This document shows positions 10,565 to 22,039 of a stretch of 64,000 nucleotides of DNA, piece after piece. Position numbers and translations under genes: made by a program. A model generated the notes under the pieces. That model did no database searches, was not told the origin of the DNA, and worked only from the letters and a program-made list of their open reading frames with translations. The number at the start of each line of letters is the position of its first letter. Position 1 is the stretch's first letter. This DNA is from Gaeumannomyces sp. JS-464 (lineage: Eukaryota; Ascomycota; Sordariomycetes; Magnaporthales; Magnaporthaceae): contig NGZR01000005.1 in assembly GCA_002197995.1 (NCBI GenBank), forward strand, positions 2,666,001 through 2,730,000, written 5' to 3'.

Positions 10565-11641
10565 GGCGGCAATGACGGCGATTATGATTGCAAAGTCTGG
10601 CCTGGCGAGGACGGTGATGACGGGGACATGGATTTAAAGCTGCGCCTTGAGTACATGTACGCGTCGCATCTAGGCCCCATGGAGCCTAACGGTGCGGGTA
10701 TTGGGAGCAATTCAAGGTGTTAGCAAGTGGAGCGCTCACTATACGTTGCTTGGAACGGCCCGTAAGAAGCGTCTGTGTACGGGCTGTTACTCCCCATTGA
10801 TGCCAGCAAAGACCCCGGCTGCATTTTGTCCAACGCGTGCTACGCAGCGAGGTCCCGACAACCCGGCTTCACACACCCCGGGCAGACAGAGGATCCCGTG
10901 CGCCGGGTTGCTCTTGTGTGGCGGCTCACCCGTGAGCCTTTGTAGTTACAGCAGTAGGAATAGGAGCGAGTCTGACGGGTCTGGCTGCTGCAACGGCCGC
11001 GGAAAAGGACGACGTTTTGGTCAGGACATTAATCCGACACTGGGAAGGGTAGCCCACGGGGGCGGGCAGACCGCCCGCGTCGATCGGGGCGGTGCACATC
11101 AACGCCCAATCGCCTCCACTTATCGCGCCAAAACATTAATGATTTCCTTTCGGTTAGTGCCTGACCGCTTGAGGAAGCAACGCTCGTCATAGCCACGCGG
11201 AAACCTGCCAGCGCACGGAACTGCGGTAATTGGTCGGCAATGCCCGCCGTTAGACGGAACTCAGCCGCAATGCGGTCCACCCTCCACAACACCCCTCTGG
11301 CTTGAAGCCGCCGCCGGATCACCTGCCTGCTTTACGCCATCGATTGCCGCGACCGTGCGGGAAGCACCGCCCGCGGACTCAAACATACGAAACCGATATA
11401 ATCGAGGACACTGGTACATACGGATATAAATATAAACATAGCGCCGACCAAAGCCACATTCCTACGCCTCTGGGGCTTTTACGACCACGGCAGACACGTA
11501 CTTTAACTCCTGGAAACCTCGCTCAGGGGTGGCGCTGCGAACGCCAGTATTCCGGGCATATAGCAACGACGACCGCCATTTGCGCAGTGTCCTCCTGAGG
11601 GCCAAACTGTACGCTTCAGGGGCGGCTTCCGTTAATAACAC
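10565..11641. other. Intergenic, no supported gene
   Basis: The promoter side of the F-box gene lies here, followed by sequence with short overlapping frames only. A frame at 11029-11322 on the minus strand is not recognisable. No RNA gene or repeat is evident. Confidence 0.5.
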
Positions 11642-12841
11642 ATGGCTGCCTCTATGCAGGCGGTCCAGTCGGTGGCGCAGCTTTCAAACCATTATCCCGC
11701 ACCTCGGCCCATTAGCCACCATGAATCACCATCCCCCCGGTAAGTGGCTCTCGGCGAGGTTTGACCTGAATCCGACCTAACCCTATTACACCTAGTTTCA
11801 AACCGCCGTGCTCCAGCCTCAAGCAGGTGTTGTCGACGATGGACTGCCAGCTTCCCACCGAAAGCTCGATGCAGTGACCCGCCGCCACACCGTGGCGCTT
11901 GTCGAAGACGTACAAGAATTCCTCCAAGGAGAATTATCTCTCGGACAGCTGGACTCGATGCTGGGAAGCTTGTGGTTCGCAGGTGCCAGACGCCCGGCCA
12001 ACCCGCTGCTTTCCCAGCTCGCCATCGGACGGGAGATTGTGGTCTGTGAGCGGATGGACCTGCACCTCCTCTGGGGGAACAGTGGAAAGATCCACGTGAA
12101 GCCGCTTCCGCGGTTTCTGCTTGATCCCCATTTCTGGAAAGAGAACCTAACCTGCCAGGCCGTTTGCGGCTGCCAGGCCCCTATTACTGGGAGTGCGGGC
12201 GTCAGCGGCGACAGCGGCAAGCAGGTGGTGCAAAACCCGCAGACGATATGCAAGGATAAGCTGCGGAGAGTGGCTTTGGGCTTCCTTTATTCGTATGCTT
12301 GTCTTATATGCTACGAGAGCGACTTTTACGTTGCCACCGAGAAGCGCCTGCTGCCGCGCACTGTCGACGACGAGACGATTTTATGGACGGGTTGGAAGGC
12401 CCTAACTCGGGAGATTCTCGCGCGCCATGATAACGCCTCGATCCACCCACGCTTTTGGCGTGGTGAACTTCGCTTGTCCCGACTTAACACCGTCCATCGC
12501 TTTACGCGGCTGCCCCCGTTTACCCCGTACCTTCGCGATTGGCGCAATTACGGGAGCATGGTCCGCGGCAACCTCACGTAGCTAGCTACCACGACCGTCT
12601 TTATCGCCTTGGTGCTGACGGCGATGCAGGTCGGGTTAGCCACCGATCAATTAAAGGGGAACCCAACTTCATGGCCGCCTCGTATGGGTTTTCGGTTTTT
12701 GCCATTCTTGGACCGATCTGTATCATTGGGCTCGTGGTTTTGGCGGCCTTGTTCAACCTCGTAAAAGACTTGCCGTGGCTTTTACACGGTAAACTCAAAC
12801 GTTCGAGCAAGAGCCCGGCCAGACACTCGGTTACGGCATAG
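11642..12841 (+). pseudogene. Fungal membrane protein (DUF6601-like), nonsense mutation
   Basis: From about 11797 to 12841 one frame is open except for a TAG at 12579-12581. It encodes a conserved fungal sequence: LDSMLGSLWFAGARRPANPL, IGREIVVCERMDLHLLW, FLYSYACLICYESDF, IHPRFWRGELRLSRLNTVHR. After the stop come two hydrophobic helices (TTTVFIALVLTAMQVGLA and FAILGPICIIGLVVLAALF) and a short tail. The pattern matches the DUF6601 family as I remember it; the family number is from memory. The stop is most simply TGG to TAG, a RIP-type change (CCA to CTA on the other strand), not an indel. The 5' exon is uncertain: an intron-like GTAAGT (11740) and CCTAG (to about 11797) are present, but the phase does not match any upstream ATG. 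Probably a recent pseudogene that has lost its membrane helices. Confidence 0.7.
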
Positions 12842-12946
12842 GCCATGCGTCTCGCTGGCAGCTGGGACGTTAGAGGTGGTTGACAAAGGTGAGCAGGGTC
12901 AGGTTTGGTCCTGACCATCCCAGCACGCTAAGCACCGACGTACAAG

Positions 12947-14840
12947 ATGGGGAACGGATCGGGCGGCATGAGGTGCGACGGGGGGGGGGGGGGGGCGACC
13001 CGTGGACTCGGCCTGGAATGGCTGTCCGGCGGCGCCGAGGGCTCCGTTGCGCTCTGTTGCGAGACGGACAACGGGCGGGACGAACCAAGCCAGGCCATTT
13101 CGCGAGGAGACGGTCAGATATTGGACAACATCACAATCAGCTTCCATAAATGGGCGGCGCCGTACGGGGCGAAACACGTGGCGGGCATCGATTTTAACAT
13201 TACCGGCCGCACATTCCGGCTCGCGGAAGCGGCGAGCCGCGAGATATGGTTCGTCGTGATGCATCCGGTCGCCAGAGAGATTAACGAGCTTCCCAGGTCG
13301 GCAGCCGACCGTTGGCGGAAGCTTTATAAAGCGGCCACGCATAGCGCGATGGTTTTGCCACTCGCCAAAGAGCTGGCAGCCTATATTACGGCGTGTTCGA
13401 AGCGGGATCGTTACTGGGCGAAGGCGTACTCGGAGTTAGCACAAGCAGCGAGTAACGTCGAGCAGGTGGGCGGACTTCCAGGAGCTCTTCATGTCGGGCT
13501 GGGCCGACTGGGCAGGCGCGTACGAGGCGACGTCGTTCTGGCGGCTGCACGAACCGGCGTTCCACGCGCACGATTACGGGGCAAACATTTAGAATCCGAC
13601 CAGCCCGCTGCTGTTCGACCTCGCAGCCGAGCGTGGCGACCCCGACCGTGGTCATCTACGATGTGCTGACGCTTTGGATGCGACGTTCGCCAAGGCGCTT
13701 GGCGACCAGTCGGGACTCGGCAAGACGCTGATGGTGATCGCGGTCGCGCTCGTCGCAGCCAGACTGTCGCAGATGCTGAAGCACCTCGATAGGGAGCGTG
13801 GAGAGGACTGGGAAGGCACCACGCGCCACCTAGGCGCCGGAGCCCCTGCGGGGAGCGTTTGCGCCTAGGGACGTGGAGAACTCGGCATGCTTTGCCCCTG
13901 CGAGCCGGATTCGCCTACGCGGCAGCCCGCCATGCGATGGGGCCACCGCGTCTCCATTTTCTTTTTCGAAAGCGAGACGATACAGCTGGACGGACGAGTG
14001 GGAGAAGACCGTCGGCATTGACCAAGGCGCTTTAGACGGCATGACGGCCGGTGGGAAGCTTATTAACCTACGGTTACCGACACGATATACGGGGATCGGC
14101 TGATTTGCCACGAGGACCTTGCGGGTTTTGATGGATAGTAGGACGCGACGAAGCTGGAGCCCTACTTCGTCGTCCTCGCAAGCCGCCACAACCCAGAGGC
14201 CGTCCGTGCTGCCCTGCGCACGCAGGAGGAAACGGGCATACCAAGGGTTAGACAAGCGTTATTCCCACGGGCGCTGCGCCACGCCGGTCTCCTCGCCTGA
14301 GACGAAGTGCACAAGTACAAAGGGAAGGCGGGAGGTTTTACCGAAGTCGTTAAGCTGGCCTACGAAATCGCACAGCATTAAAAGTTTTTGCCTTATGCGA
14401 TGGTGTTCGGCATTTACGTGTCGGCGTCGATGCCTTTTATGGGCCCGGATGGCCTCTGGTGGTGGAAGCATACCATACGATGATGCATGAAATTATCAGC
14501 GGCAAAAAGGCTCCGGACGGGTTAAAGTACAAGAGGTGTCCGCGTATCGGGCCGCCCGAGCTGAGGGCGGCCGGCGCTATCCAGGGAACCTAGAGTAATC
14601 CTTTCGACGTGGATACCGCATTAGTCGTCGCCTTATACTCAAAACCCGGACAAACCCTATTGACCCCTAAGGCATCCAAGGAGCTCGCGAGGATGTTGAA
14701 GTGGATGTCGAGCACGTAAGCGAGGTCGGGGAAGCACGAGGGCAAGAAGGAGCAGTACAAACGGACGCTCGACGTGGTCCACGCCAAGCGGTTCAAGAAG
14801 TTCTGCATCGCCCGCCAGCCCGCAGTTTTACTTTTTGGGT
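12947..14840 (+). pseudogene. SNF2/DEAD-like helicase relic
   Basis: Coding-like segments occur in shifting frames. The first (about 13110-13480) contains FHKWAAPYGAKHVAGIDFN and IWFVVMHPVAREINELP. Next comes ALGDQSGLGKTLMVIAVALV, with a Walker A GLGKT at 13713-13727. A DEVHKYKG (Walker B/DEVH) at 14301-14312 is in the same frame 196 codons downstream, followed by KLAYEIAQ and PYAMVFGI. A last segment (about 14600-14710) reads DVDTALVVALYSKPGQTLL. GLGKT followed by DEVH at this spacing is what an SNF2-type ATPase shows. At least seven in-frame stops (for example 13866, the TAG pair near 14133-14138, and the TGA directly before DEVH) and frame shifts make it non-functional. Several stops fit C-to-T change (CAG to TAG at about 13591). 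The exact subfamily cannot be told. Confidence 0.55.
12980..12995. repeat. Poly-G run
   Basis: Sixteen consecutive G residues. The length may be unreliable, since homopolymer errors are suspected throughout the window. Confidence 0.9.
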
Positions 14841-16009
14841 TAAGACCCCGGGCGTTCTGGCTTATAACGAGCCCAAAATTCTGATGACCTTGCCGGTGTC
14901 GGATGAGGCCCGAGAGGAGGAAACGAATGAGAGGAGGGCTAACCTCGCGAGCTATAACCGTTCTTTCCCATCGTCCGTCGGCGGCTTTGCCTCCTCTTCT
15001 TCTTGTCTGGCCGCCGTTCCCTTGTGCCTCGTCGGCTTCGCCTCGCAGGTGCTATGGCGCGTAGGCCGGGCCCGTGCAGGGCATGCCGCGATGGTAAAGC
15101 CTGGGTCGAGCTCCGAGCTCGGTGCGCCTCCTGGTGGCCCGCGGTTGCCCTCTTCTGTCTTGCACCGCGTTGGAAAACCCTCGAGGGAGCCCGGGTTCGG
15201 ACCCATTTGCTGGTTTCCACGGCCAGCTTCGCTTTCGTCGATGCAGCTCGCCCTTCCTGGCCTCCCTTCCTCACCTTCTTTTACGCCAAGGTTGTTGACT
15301 TCGTCGGGTTTGCTGCTGTTCGAGGTGCCCGTCGCCTGGGCCCCAAACCTTTATAATTGTGATCCGTATGTTTGGGATAGAACCGACCATACTATCGCAC
15401 TTTAAAAGCAACCGTAACTGCACTTTTCTTGCTATTTTGCGGTTCCATAGCGATATTAGCCTGCCCGTGGGGAAATGCTTTCTCCCTCCAACGCGGTGCG
15501 CCTTCGCGAACTTGAAATTGACCTTTACGGGTGAGGAGTGGTCCGGGTGGCCGGCAGCGCCCGTTGTATCGGACACGATCGAGACAAGCTGCATCCAAAT
15601 CTGGCCCTAGTTGTCTGGCAGGCTCGGGTCTCGCCTGTTAACGCGTAGCTGGATAGTATTAAACCGGTATTGTAATAGAACCAATCATAATACATCCGAG
15701 CACCTCCCGGTTAAGGCCTTGGCCTCTGCCAGGATCCGAAGGTGCCTTTGCCTTACCGTGACACCCCCGGCCAGCAAGCATCGTGGGCTTATTGGCTGTT
15801 ATGTGGTGACTTACAAATCATTATCAACGAAGCCGCGACACTTTCCAAGCCATCCTTTTCGCCGATATTGCTGTGTCGTCCAAAATCCACACCACCATGC
15901 CGGTTGTAACCTACTACAGGTTTTGCTAATTGGTTGTTGGACCTGACAATTTTGACAGACTATTAAGGTAGGTAGGCTGGTACCCGTCGACACGGGGTGC
16001 ACGGCAGGA
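14841..16009. other. Decayed spacer, no supported gene
   Basis: Frames are short and interrupted. A piece at about 15363-15600 (ILSHFKSNRNCTFLAILRFH and what follows) looks weakly coding-like, but I cannot assign it. Confidence 0.5.
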
Positions 16010-16176
16010 GGGTAGCATGGAGGGGAGCATGGAGGGGAGGGAGCATGGAGGGGAGGGAGCATGGAGGGCAGCATGGAGGGCAGTATGGAGGGCAGCATGG
16101 AGGGCAGTATGGAGGGCAGCATGGAGAGCAGCATGGAGGGCAGCATGGAGAGCAGTATGGAGGGCAGCATGGAAAA
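16010..16176. repeat. 12-bp minisatellite
   Basis: ATGGAGGGCAGC and close variants (GCAGT, GAGAGC) are tandemly repeated about 12 times with period 12, preceded by less regular ATGGAGGGGAGGGAGC units. Both strands stay open only because the period is a multiple of three; I do not regard it as coding. Confidence 0.9.
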
Positions 16177-16576
16177 TAGCGTAGAGAAGGCCGCGAATTA
16201 AACGGGGTTTTCGGGGACGTCGCCGCTGCTTTCCGGGCCAGTTACGGCTGCACCCAGCAGGCAGCGGCGGTGGCGAGATGCGCACGATTAAGTGCAGTTG
16301 CCGACAAACAAAAACCTGTTTTGGCGTACACGGGCCATGCTATTGGGGGAGCAGAAGCGCTAGGAGCACATTTCTTGTCTCATTCAGGGATAATGCATCG
16401 GGTCGGAGCGCAAGTGGGTGTGTAGGGTGGGGCGCCAAAATACGGCCTTTGTACGGTAGGGGAACGCTTGGCTAGGAGCAAAAAGGAATAAAGGCGTCCG
16501 TTTTTGGAGGCCGAAACCTCCGTTTCCGGACGCTCTTGATCCCAATGGCTCCCAAATTGTCCAAGTTCCAAAACAT

Positions 16577-16640
16577 GTGAGGGCCGAACTAGTACTCAGG
16601 TGGGTGACCACTGGGGAATCCTCGGTGTTGTATGTTTTTG
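16577..16640 (+). pseudogene. 5S rRNA 3' fragment
   Basis: GTGAGGGCC, then ACTAGTACTCAGGTGGGTGA, CCACTGGGGAATCC and GGTGTTGTATGT followed by TTTTT is the 3' half (about 58 nt) of a filamentous-ascomycete 5S rRNA, ending with its Pol III T-run terminator. The 5' half, with box A and the conserved ACATACG start, is absent; the sequence upstream of about 16575 is unrelated. 5S genes are dispersed in these fungi and truncated copies are known. It cannot make a functional 5S RNA. Confidence 0.8.
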
Positions 16641-17417
16641 TTGCTTTTTGCCCGTTGCATATAACGGGGGATCCTGTAGAATCTGGTGCCGTTCATTGCG
16701 TGACCTATGGATAGTGAGGCTGCGGTATCATCATATGATCAATGGGTCTTTGTTGCAGGATACGTTTGTCAAAGGGTTGGCTGAGAAGGCCCGCGCTGAT
16801 CAGAGCAATATATTGTGTAGCTGTTCTATCTCCAAGAATCGACGAGTTCGACGCGGAGGCCTGCAGTACTGTCATTTGCGCGTGTCTTGCTTGGTATCAA
16901 CGAGGTCGTCGAGAATGGCTGCTCGTGGTAGAACTCTATAGGTAATCAATGTTCAGTGCCAATTAGAGCTGCAGGAACCGCGCTTCCGTCGAGCCGATGT
17001 CAACTTTGTGCTACGGTGCCTGCAGGAGTGGACAAGTGGCGTTTTACAGCGGGGGCGGACACGCCAGAGAGCGCGCCACAGGACTCCACCCCATTGATCG
17101 TTGGACACCAGACTGGAGTTGGGGGTACCTCCTGGGTAGTATCCCTGGCGGACAACGAACGCCAACCCGACGAACTTGATACATCTGTCTGTTCCACTCC
17201 GTTGTCTTCAGAGGTTGGCGCCGCGGAACGCCGAGTCTCCCGATTAGACTCTCGACTGCGCGCAATCTATCGACCGAGACCGTGCCCTTCGAGATGACGA
17301 CTTGACCTCGCAGGACCGAGCTCAGCCTCCCCAAAGCACATTGCAAACTCGCCCAGCGCCCACCGACAGCCCCGACGACGACCACGAAAACGGGAACGAC
17401 GGCCGACTGGCGCGGAA
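16641..17417. other. Intergenic, upstream of the glutaminyl cyclase
   Basis: No gene or repeat recognised. It holds the promoter side of the following gene. Confidence 0.5.
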
Positions 17418-18674
17418 ATGGCGTCCCTACACCCGCGCCGCGGAGTGCTCTCAATCGCGCTCGTCCTGCAGCTCCTTTTCCTTTCAGTGGCAGCCTACAA
17501 GGAGCTGTCGGAAAGCTTTCTCAAAGCCATCCCCGTCGAGGGCGCCGACTTCGACATCCACCGCGGCAAGCTGCTGTCGCCCATATTAATACCCGAGTCC
17601 CCGGGACGCCGGGCCAGGCAAAGGTGCAGGAGCACTTTGTCAACTTCTTCAAGAACGACCTGCCAAAATGGGCCATCATGTGGCAGAACTCGACGGGGAC
17701 GACGCCCATATCCAACGGCAAACAGATACCGTTCCAGAACCTCATCTTCCGCCGCGAGCCGCCCTGGGTCAAGCCCGGCCAGGCCAACTACCTGACGCTG
17801 GTGGCGCACTATGACAGCAAGATCACGCCCAATGGCTTCATCGGCGCCACGGACAGCGCCGCGCCCTGCGCGATCCTGATGCACGTCGCTCGCAGCATCG
17901 ACAAGTACGTGACCCAGATGCACGACGAGATGGCCGCGCTCGGCGAGGGCGGCACTATCGCGATGGATATGGGTGTGCAGATCATCCTGCTCGACGGCGA
18001 GGAGGCCTTCAAGGCCTGGACTGACACGGACTCGGTCTATGGAGCCAGGTAGGTCCCTTCCACACCGGAATTTGGACATTATCAGAGGCCCGGGTTTGAA
18101 GGCTTGGCGCATTTCTCTTCGTACACACTTCCGGTCATGAAAGAGATATGCCTGGCTGACACATGCCCCCTGGGGGATTGCGGAATCCAGGTCCCTAGCA
18201 GCTGAATGGGACAAGACATTCAACCCGGCCATGTCTCAGTACAAGAACCCGTTGGACCAAATTAGCGTGTTTGTGCTACTGGATTTGTTAGGAACAGCAA
18301 ACCCGGAAGTGCCGTCATACTTCCAGACGACGCACTGGGCGTACCAGAAGATGGCCAGGATCGAGGAGCGCATGCGCAGCTTGAAGCTGCTAGAGTCGAA
18401 GCCCAACGGGCCCTTCTTTCCAGACAAGGACAAGACGCATTTCTTCCCGGCCGGGGTGGGTGACGACCACATGCCCTTCATGATGCGAGGCGTCGACATT
18501 CTGCATCTCATCCCCTCGCCCTTCCCCAGGGTCTGGCACACAATGGATGACGACGGCGAGCATCTCGACCTCGCCACGGTCCGGGACTGGACTAGGATCA
18601 CCACGGCGTTCGCGCTCGAGTGGTTGGATATGATGGAGGTGTGGCCCGCCGAAAGGCAGGCGGCGGTACGGTGA
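17418..18674 (+). CDS. Glutaminyl-peptide cyclotransferase (M28 family), frame-broken
   Basis: This enzyme converts N-terminal Gln to pyroglutamate on secreted proteins; it is a zinc enzyme of the M28 fold. The start at 17418 gives a signal peptide (LSIALVLQLLFLSVAA). Zinc and catalytic positions are visible: AHYDS, the Asp in GATDSAAPCA, the Glu pair in LLDGEEAF, and the His in PFPRVWHTMDDD. Exon 1 ends at 18048, the intron is 18049-18190 (GTAGGT...CCAG), and exon 2 runs to TGA at 18674. The frame breaks at 17592-17596: before it reads SPILIP, after it PGTPGQAKVQEHF, and one extra C (CCC to CCCC) restores the family's ILIPRVPGTPGQ. The product is then about 371 residues, normal for the family. 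Most likely a sequence error, not a pseudogene. Confidence 0.85.
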
Positions 18675-19433
18675 TAGCAGAGATATCCGATAATTGGAAA
18701 GAAATCAAAATGAAGCAGCCCATTGGAAGTTCAAGAAACCCCGCGGCTGCTAGCATCTGACTAGTGCATGTTGGCTGCGGTGTGTTGACCGTGGAGAGCA
18801 CCGCTGCAACAGGCGGGACGTCAGTTCTGGCTCTTTGGGCGCGGGTAGGTGATGGACTAGGTTGCTCGGAAAACATTCGATAGGCGAAGCAACCGACCGA
18901 CCTCTTGGGAGGCTTAGTCGGGTCGACGATGGCCTCACTTCGGCCTTTGTCCCCGGCATGGAGATAAAGCGGGCTTGTCATCCATTCGACCACCTTTCTC
19001 GCCTGCCATATCTTGGGTCACGAAGAGTTGAAATGATCCACTTCATTCGAGGGAATCCTGCCTTGAGCGCCAAGCTTGGGACTGTGCAGCTGACACAGCA
19101 CCGCCTCCCTCAACGACGGAGCTATCGATGCAGTGAAACTATTGATGCAGTGCCCATTTCGGTCATTTGTGGGATCCATTGACCATTGAGGTTCAGGAGC
19201 AATCTTGAATGGATCGATGTCACTCGGCACTGCCACGGCGGCTTCACATTGGGCTCTGCTCTCCCAAGCAGTCTGTCGTCAGGTGCGACTTCACTATCTC
19301 GAACAGTATATATCCCGTGGGACTCCCCAGCTGTCAGTTTCTGTAGAGTCGGGACCATAGTGTATCAACAAGACAGCCTACACGAAAGCAAGGCCTCCTA
19401 CCAAACCGTTTCCTACAAAGCCACGAGCCAAAC
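18675..19433. other. Intergenic
   Basis: No gene seen apart from a possible core promoter at 19307 for the small gene that follows. Confidence 0.5.
19307..19313 (+). promoter_or_regulatory. Possible TATA box
   Basis: TATATAT lies 127 bp before the ATG of the small basic protein gene. Inference from position and sequence only. Confidence 0.4.
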
Positions 19434-19750
19434 ATGACACGCAACGACGCGAGCTCATATGCGTCCTCCTCCTCCCCGGAGATTGTCGGCGACGCCAAGG
19501 CGGGCGGCGGCAAGCCGTCACTCTTCTCCAAGATCAAGTCGGCCTTCAAGTCGCCGGCGGCGGAGCGCGGCAAGGTCGTCATGGACGCGCGGCGCCGCGG
19601 CGCGACAGCGACGAGTGGTCCTACATGACGGACCCGGAGGACGAGACGCGGCAGATCAAGAAGCGCAAGAAGAAGATGGTCGAGTACAAGCCCATCTCCA
19701 TCACGCAGGGCTCGTTTGCGAGCCAGGGGGCCATACCCACCGGCCTGTAG
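19434..19750 (+). CDS. Small conserved-looking basic protein, frame-broken
   Basis: A single exon of about 105 residues if one base is restored. The N terminus is Ser-rich (SSYASSSSPEI), followed by a basic segment (SLFSKIKSAFKSPAAERGK). After about 19597 the frame must shift to read DSDEWSYMTDPEDETRQIKK, KKKMVEYKPISI and a stop at 19748. The break lies in a GC-rich stretch (CGCGGCGCGAC) where one missing C would reconcile both halves. The layout resembles small intracellular fungal proteins with a W-x-Y-M-T motif, but I do not recognise a named family. The function is unknown. Confidence 0.55.
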
Positions 19751-20475
19751 GAGACGTGCACGCGCCGCGCACGGAGGGAGGGAGGGAAGGAAGGCAGAAA
19801 GGGAGGAGAGCGGCTGTGGGAATATCGGGTTTGGCCAGATGTAGAGGCAAGAGCGGTGGGAGAGGCAGGCAGGCAGGCCGTGATAAGCGAGGACCGTTTG
19901 GGTGCGGGTGGGTGGGATCAGCCCATCCCATCCTTTTTGTTATCCCTTGTATAGGTACACATGTGCTTTGGAATCCCCAGGCTAGCGGGTGAGTTGGGTG
20001 GGTTACATCGGCGGAGCACAGAACGTGTGGCAGCGAGGTTGGAGCAGCTGCCATGTGCGTGCAGCAACAACGTCAAATCATGTTTTCAGAAGCAGAATCA
20101 AGCCTTGGTCGAGCTTCCATATCAGTAGTCTAATTCTACTAGGGGGCTGTACCCCTTGTCACCTCGGACTCTTTCGAAGCGAGGTCCCAGGCATGCATGT
20201 ATGCATCTTTGACATAGCCTCCTCGGCTGCACCCGTTGGTCACACGGATGGACGAGCCTCAGAACTACCTTGTATCGATCGACTCTTTTTTCAGACCTGC
20301 AGAATGGCTTGCCACGTATGTATAATTATTAGGACCACGAGTGCGCCTTGTCGACTGTGGTTTTGGCTATTGGCTTCTCCTGTTTTAGTGAATGGTCTCC
20401 TCTACGCCTTTGATTTCCAAGCCTCGCTGACAGCAAACACCACGCCAAGGATTGGGGTGCCTTTCATCCGCCGCA
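19751..20475. other. Intergenic
   Basis: 3' regions of two convergent genes, with purine-rich GGGAGGGAGG tracts. No gene seen. Confidence 0.5.
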
Positions 20476-21274
20476 TCAGCTTGAGGCCTTCTTGCCGCCC
20501 TTCGCCGCCGCCGCCTTCTTGTCGGCAGCGGCAAAAGCGCGCGCTGAGGCCTTGACGCTATTAAAAGCGAGGACACCGGGGACAACGATCCAGATGGCGT
20601 TCATAAAAACGTAATAGCACCAAAAGTAGTACTGCTCCGGGCGGCAGTGGTCACGACCCCAGACCTTGTCGTGCATCATAAAGTTGCCGTAGTAAAGCAC
20701 GTCGCCGTAGAACTGGCCGACGCTGACGATAAGCTGCAGCGGGTGGCGCAGCGGGTGGCCCCAGACGATGAGGCAGGCGATGACGGCCGAGAGCGGGCCC
20801 CACACAAAGGCCGTCACGCCCTCCATGGGGACCATGAAGGGGTCCTGCAGCAGGTAGCGCGAGTCCGAGAGACTGTACTCCTTCCACAGCTGGGCGGCAC
20901 GGCCGACTGAGAGGCGATGTCGCGGAAGTTGTAGGCGTAGTAGCCTTGGAATAAGGGGTGTCAGTTCGCGGGTGAGGAATACGAGATGAGGAAAAGAGGC
21001 ACAGGGGAGTAAGAAAAAAGAAAATACCTTCGAGGAAGAAGTGGATGACGGCGCACGCCACGAACCACATGGCCGTGGCCATCTCGCCAGCGCGCAAGTC
21101 TGGCCGCGCCCGCCTGATGCGGTACGCGGCGGGCAGCAGCACCGCCGACAGCGTCGTCGCGAAGATGGCGAAGATGGCCGGCGTCGTCAGGGTGTTGGCC
21201 ACATAGCCGGGGATCGGGACGCCCGTGGGCGCGTAGGGGTGCGCCAGCAGGGTGGACGACGCGTTTTGGGCCAT
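20476..21274 (-). CDS. EBP-type sterol isomerase (EXPERA domain), frame-broken
   Basis: An emopamil-binding-protein family member: an ER membrane enzyme moving the sterol double bond from C8 to C7. Exon 1 is 21274-21028, the intron 21027-20945 (GTATTT...CCAAG), and exon 2 20944-20476. Conserved stretches in order are IHFFLEGYYAYNFRDIAS (catalytic His and Glu), AQLWKEYSLSDSRYLLQDPF, MEGVTAFVWGPLSA, HPLRHPLQLIVSVGQFYGDV and YYFWCYYVFMNAIWIVVPGV, then a basic Lys/Ala tail. Four or five membrane helices fit. The frame breaks at about 20903, between DIASQSA and AQLWKEY; one G restores it (about 238 residues). Yeasts do this step with the unrelated ERG2; whether this fungus has both cannot be seen here. 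Confidence 0.85.
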
Positions 21275-22039
21275 GGCGGTTATGGTTATGGCCGGTTCAA
21301 GAGAGGTCGGGCTTGTTGCTGCTTTGAGGATTGAGATTTGTGAACTATGGACTTTCCCCCGTCTGGAACGCTGGATTTCGAGATTGGTCCCGAAATGCGC
21401 GATGTACTTATAGCAAAGCACCTCGGGCACCGAGAATCTCCGTCTGGATCGAAAAGGCTAGCCAGACATGCATGGTAATTTCGCCGACCAGTCAAAGTTT
21501 ATCGCAGCAGCCACCAACGACGCTACCCGCGCGGGCGTCGAATAGCAGGTCCCGCCCTCGTCGCACTAAAAAAAGCCCTGCCGTTCCGCTGCCATTAGGG
21601 TCCTGCCAACGCTGTCGCTGCCGGCGCCATCGCCAAATGCTTAGGGCCGACATGTTTGGCGTCCTTGGCGGGCGGGCCCAGTGGGTCGGGAAGCCGACTT
21701 CCGCATCGGACCATCGCCATTCTCGGGTCCCGCGGGCAGAGACGGGCTTCTTTTCCCCGGTGGGGAGGTATCAATGATGCTTGGCTGGCGACGAGCATAA
21801 GTGATAGCTGCATTTTGATCATATAGTACAGTCCATCCGGTTGGGCATACAGACTGGGCGTAAGACCAAATATCATTAATGTATCGTCTTCGTTGATAGC
21901 ATTCAACTTTTGAGTCCCGTTTACTCCATCCTGCTATGCCATGCATAAATACCTGCCTAACGCGCATAGTTATAATGAACAGAAAAAACCGTGACTCCCG
22001 CCGTCGAAGAAGGCCCAATATTCCGTCAAGCCAGCCTGA
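21275..22039. other. Intergenic
   Basis: Promoter side of the sterol isomerase gene and 3' side of the regulator. No gene seen. Confidence 0.5.

Noticed and set aside
15811..16285. Minus-strand Met-Leu-Pro-Ser repeat protein
   Set aside because: It is just the 12-bp minisatellite read through; the period is a multiple of three, so all frames stay open.
17418..18674. Glutaminyl cyclase as a pseudogene
   Set aside because: The only defect is one missing C in a C run, matching the error pattern found in essential genes of the window.
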